Origin: Actimicrobium antarcticum
GTDB taxonomy: Bacteria > Pseudomonadota > Gammaproteobacteria > Burkholderiales > Burkholderiaceae_D
Length of the DNA: 64,000 bases
Assembly: GCF_039536745.1 (NCBI RefSeq)
Contig: NZ_BAAAZE010000013.1
Coordinates: forward strand, 62,001-126,000
Direction: 5' to 3'
Positions 61,976 through 64,000 of this stretch are shown in pieces. Position numbers and translations under genes: made by a program. Under the pieces are notes generated by a model. That model searched no databases. It was not told the origin of the DNA and was given only the letters and a program-made list of their open reading frames with translations. Within the stretch, counting starts at the first letter, position 1. Each line of letters starts with the position of its first letter.

Positions 61976-64000
61976 TCAGACCACGATGTTGATCAGCTTG
62001 CCGGGTACGACAATGATTTTTTTCGGCGTGCCGTCGAGGTACTTTTGCACGTTCTCGTTGGCCAGTGCCGCGGCTTCGATGCTGGCCTTGTCGGCACCCT
62101 TGGCGACGGTAATGCTGCCGCGCAGTTTGCCATTGACCTGGATCATCATCTCGATATCGGCCTGTTCCAGCGCGCCCGGATCGACTTGCGGCCAGGCCGC
62201 ATCGAGCAAGTCGCCATGGACCGCTGCATAGCCGAGCTGTTGCCACAGCGCGAATGTGATGTGCGGCGCAATCGGATACAGCACCCGCAAGAAGATCGAG
62301 AAGCCTTCGGTGATCACGGCATCCGATACCACCGAGCCATCCAGCTTCGCGGCTTCGAGCGTGTTGAGCATTTTCATGCAGGCCGACACCACCGTGTTGT
62401 ATTGAATGCGCTTGATGTCGTGATCGGCCTGTTGCAGGATCTTGTGGACTTCGCGGCGCAAGGCGCGCTGGCTGTCGCCGAGGTCGGCGGTGACCAGTTT
62501 GCGGGTGACCGATTTTTCGATGCGGCCAGCCTGCGCCACACCGAAGGCCCAGACCCGGCGCAAGAAGCGATTGGCGCCCTCGACCCCGGTACCGGACCAT
62601 TCCAGCGTCTGTTCCGGTGGCGACGCAAACATCGTGAACAGGCGTGCAGTGTCGGCGCCATACAGGTCGATCTGTGCTTGCGGATCGATGCCGTTGTTCT
62701 TCGACTTCGACATTTTTTCGGTGCCACCGATGTGCACGGCTGCGCCATCTGATGTCAGCGTAGCCGAAACCGGCCTGCCCTTGTCGTCCAGCGTCAGCGT
62801 GACATCTTCGGGATTGAACCAGGTCTTTTTGCCGACGGCATCTTCGCGGAAGTAGGTTTCGTTGAGCACCATGCCCTGCGTGAGCAGATTGGTAAATGGC
62901 TCGTCGAACGTGATCAGGCCGAAGTCGCGCATGACCTTGGTCCAGAAGCGCGCATACAGCAAATGCATCACCGCATGTTCGATGCCGCCGATGTACTGGT
63001 CCATCGGCATCCAGTAATCGTTGCGCGCATCGACCATCGATTCGGTGCTGCCGGGTGAGCAATAGCGCATGTAATACCAGGACGAATCAACGAAGGTGTC
63101 CATGGTGTCGGTTTCGCGGCGTGCCGGTTTGCCGCAGGTCGGGCAATCGACGTGCAGAAATTGTTCATGCTTGTTGAGCGGATTGCCGGTGCCGTCGGGC
63201 ACGCAATCTTCCGGCAGGACGACCGGCAAATCTTTTTCAGGGACCGGCACGGCGCCACAGCTGTCGCAATGAATGATCGGGATCGGCGTGCCCCAGTAAC
63301 GCTGGCGCGAGATGCCCCAGTCGCGCAGGCGATAGGTGATTTTCTTTTCGCCGAGACCGAGCTCGGAGACGACCCTGGCGACTGCATCGACAGCGTCGGC
63401 AAAGCCCATGCCATCGAAACGGCCGGAATTGATGCAGCGACCGTTTTCCTTGTCGGCGTACCAGTCGTGCCATTGCTCGGGATTGAATACCTTGCCGTCG
63501 ACGTCGATGACCTGCTCGATGGGCAGCACGTATTTCTGGGCAAACGCAAAGTCGCGTTCGTCGTGCGCCGGCACGCCCATCACCGCGCCATCGCCATACG
63601 TCATCAACACGTAATTGCCGACCCAGACTTCGATCTGGCGACCGGTGATCGGATGCGACACCAGCAGGCCGGTTGGCATACCTTTCTTTTCCATCGTCGC
63701 CATGTCGGCTTCGATGACGCTGCCGAGCTTGCACTCGGCAATGAAGGCCGTCAGTTCGGGATCGGTTTTGGCAGCGAAGGTGGCCAGCGGATGTTCCGGT
63801 GCCACGGCGCAAAACGTGACGCCCTTGATGGTGTCGGGACGGGTCGTGAAGACCCACAGCTTGCCGTCATCGATGAGTTGGTCGCCATCGGTGATGGTGT
63901 GCTTGAACGCAAAGCGCACGCCCACCGATTTGCCGATCCAGTTGGCTTGCATGGTGCGCACGCGCTCTGGCCAGCCCGGCAATTTATTGTCGACATGGTC
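61976..64000 (-). CDS. leuS: Leucyl-tRNA synthetase, C-terminal part (cut by window end)
   Basis: About 674 residues are visible, reading in from the edge as DHVDNKLPGWPERVRTMQAN; the N-terminus with HIGH lies beyond 64000. The editing domain (FTTRPDTIKGVTFCAVAPEH, TGRQIEVWVGNYVLM and GVPAHDERDFAFA), the class I KMSKS loop (GTEKMSKSKNNGI) and the C-terminal anticodon and tRNA-binding domain ending INIVV are complete. It charges tRNA-Leu and removes mischarged valine-like products. The same-strand order leuS-lptE-holA-proA is standard in betaproteobacteria. Confidence 0.97.
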   Translation of the reverse strand, partial: DHVDNKLPGWPERVRTMQANWIGKSVGVRFAFKHTITDGDQLIDDGKLWVFTTRPDTIKGVTFCAVAPEHPLATFAAKTDPELTAFIAECKLGSVIEADMATMEKKGMPTGLLVSHPITGRQIEVWVGNYVLMTYGDGAVMGVPAHDERDFAFAQKYVLPIEQVIDVDGKVFNPEQWHDWYADKENGRCINSGRFDGMGFADAVDAVARVVSELGLGEKKITYRLRDWGISRQRYWGTPIPIIHCDSCGAVPVPEKDLPVVLPEDCVPDGTGNPLNKHEQFLHVDCPTCGKPARRETDTMDTFVDSSWYYMRYCSPGSTESMVDARNDYWMPMDQYIGGIEHAVMHLLYARFWTKVMRDFGLITFDEPFTNLLTQGMVLNETYFREDAVGKKTWFNPEDVTLTLDDKGRPVSATLTSDGAAVHIGGTEKMSKSKNNGIDPQAQIDLYGADTARLFTMFASPPEQTLEWSGTGVEGANRFLRRVWAFGVAQAGRIEKSVTRKLVTADLGDSQRALRREVHKILQQADHDIKRIQYNTVVSACMKMLNTLEAAKLDGSVVSDAVITEGFSIFLRVLYPIAPHITFALWQQLGYAAVHGDLLDAAWPQVDPGALEQADIEMMIQVNGKLRGSITVAKGADKASIEAAALANENVQKYLDGTPKKIIVVPGKLINIVV

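Noticed and set aside
61502..62752. Plus-strand frame of 416 codons over lptE and leuS
   Set aside because: Shadow of two well-recognised minus-strand housekeeping genes.

Overview
The window looks like a chromosomal segment from a GC-rich betaproteobacterium of the Burkholderiales, most likely Oxalobacteraceae (Massilia / Janthinobacterium / Duganella / Actimicrobium-like). This rests on the proA-holA-lptE-leuS order, a PEP-CTERM protein, a 180-kDa-class NAD-glutamate dehydrogenase, a DcaP-type porin and a Lap-type adhesin system. The genus is inference; no rRNA or tRNA gene was found.

Layout. 1-527 is the 3' end of rpoD. 528-1642 has no intact gene but carries, on the minus strand, decayed and apparently fused remnants of a CDP-alcohol phosphatidyltransferase / phosphatidate cytidylyltransferase pair (ynbA/ynbB-like). 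1643-17928 is one long arginine-catabolism block: astC, aruF, aruG, astD and astB, an amino-acid ABC importer, a DcaP-like outer-membrane channel, NAD-glutamate dehydrogenase and astE. It covers the route from outer-membrane entry through the arginine succinyltransferase pathway to 2-oxoglutarate. 18052-20045 (minus) holds a glycolipid glycosyltransferase with a small membrane protein and a conserved small acidic protein.

20110-30040 is a biofilm-adhesion locus: a LuxR-type regulator, a 1382-residue LapA-like adhesin with a retention module, a TAAG protease site, five near-identical 95-residue repeats and a type I secretion C-terminus, a small overlapping ORF resembling that C-terminus, a TolC-like channel, a LapG-like periplasmic protease, and a LapD-like c-di-GMP receptor with degenerate GGDEF and EAL domains. 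The inner-membrane ABC/MFP parts of the secretion system are not in the window. 30352-34931 has a PEP-CTERM protein, a large secreted subtilisin-like protease and a secreted cysteine-rich protein.

35175-45228 is a compact type II secretion / type IV pilus hybrid operon: lytic transglycosylase, gspG, gspF, gspE, four PilM/N/O/P-like genes, a secretin fused to a cohesin-like domain, and three further pseudopilins, one lacking the usual Glu+5. 45301-48642 has trhO, a pseudouridine synthase, an ArsR regulator and an old-yellow-enzyme reductase. 49874-55451 is a signalling trio (CHASE3/GAF hybrid kinase with three receivers, CheR methyltransferase, receiver-kinase) bracketed by repeat-rich intergenic regions. 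56178 to the end is a minus-strand housekeeping block (DUF2721, RNA methyltransferase, HCCA isomerase, hemJ, proA, holA, lptE, leuS cut by the window edge).

The least explained sequence is the repeat family at 48.68-49.58 kb and 55.44-56.16 kb. Two 92-nt hairpins face each other as inverted copies, and their stems differ in sequence yet keep base pairing. Between them lies an 80-nt inverted arm pair around eleven exact 12-bp repeats. A ~138-bp block of the same family recurs in direct orientation on both sides of the signalling trio.
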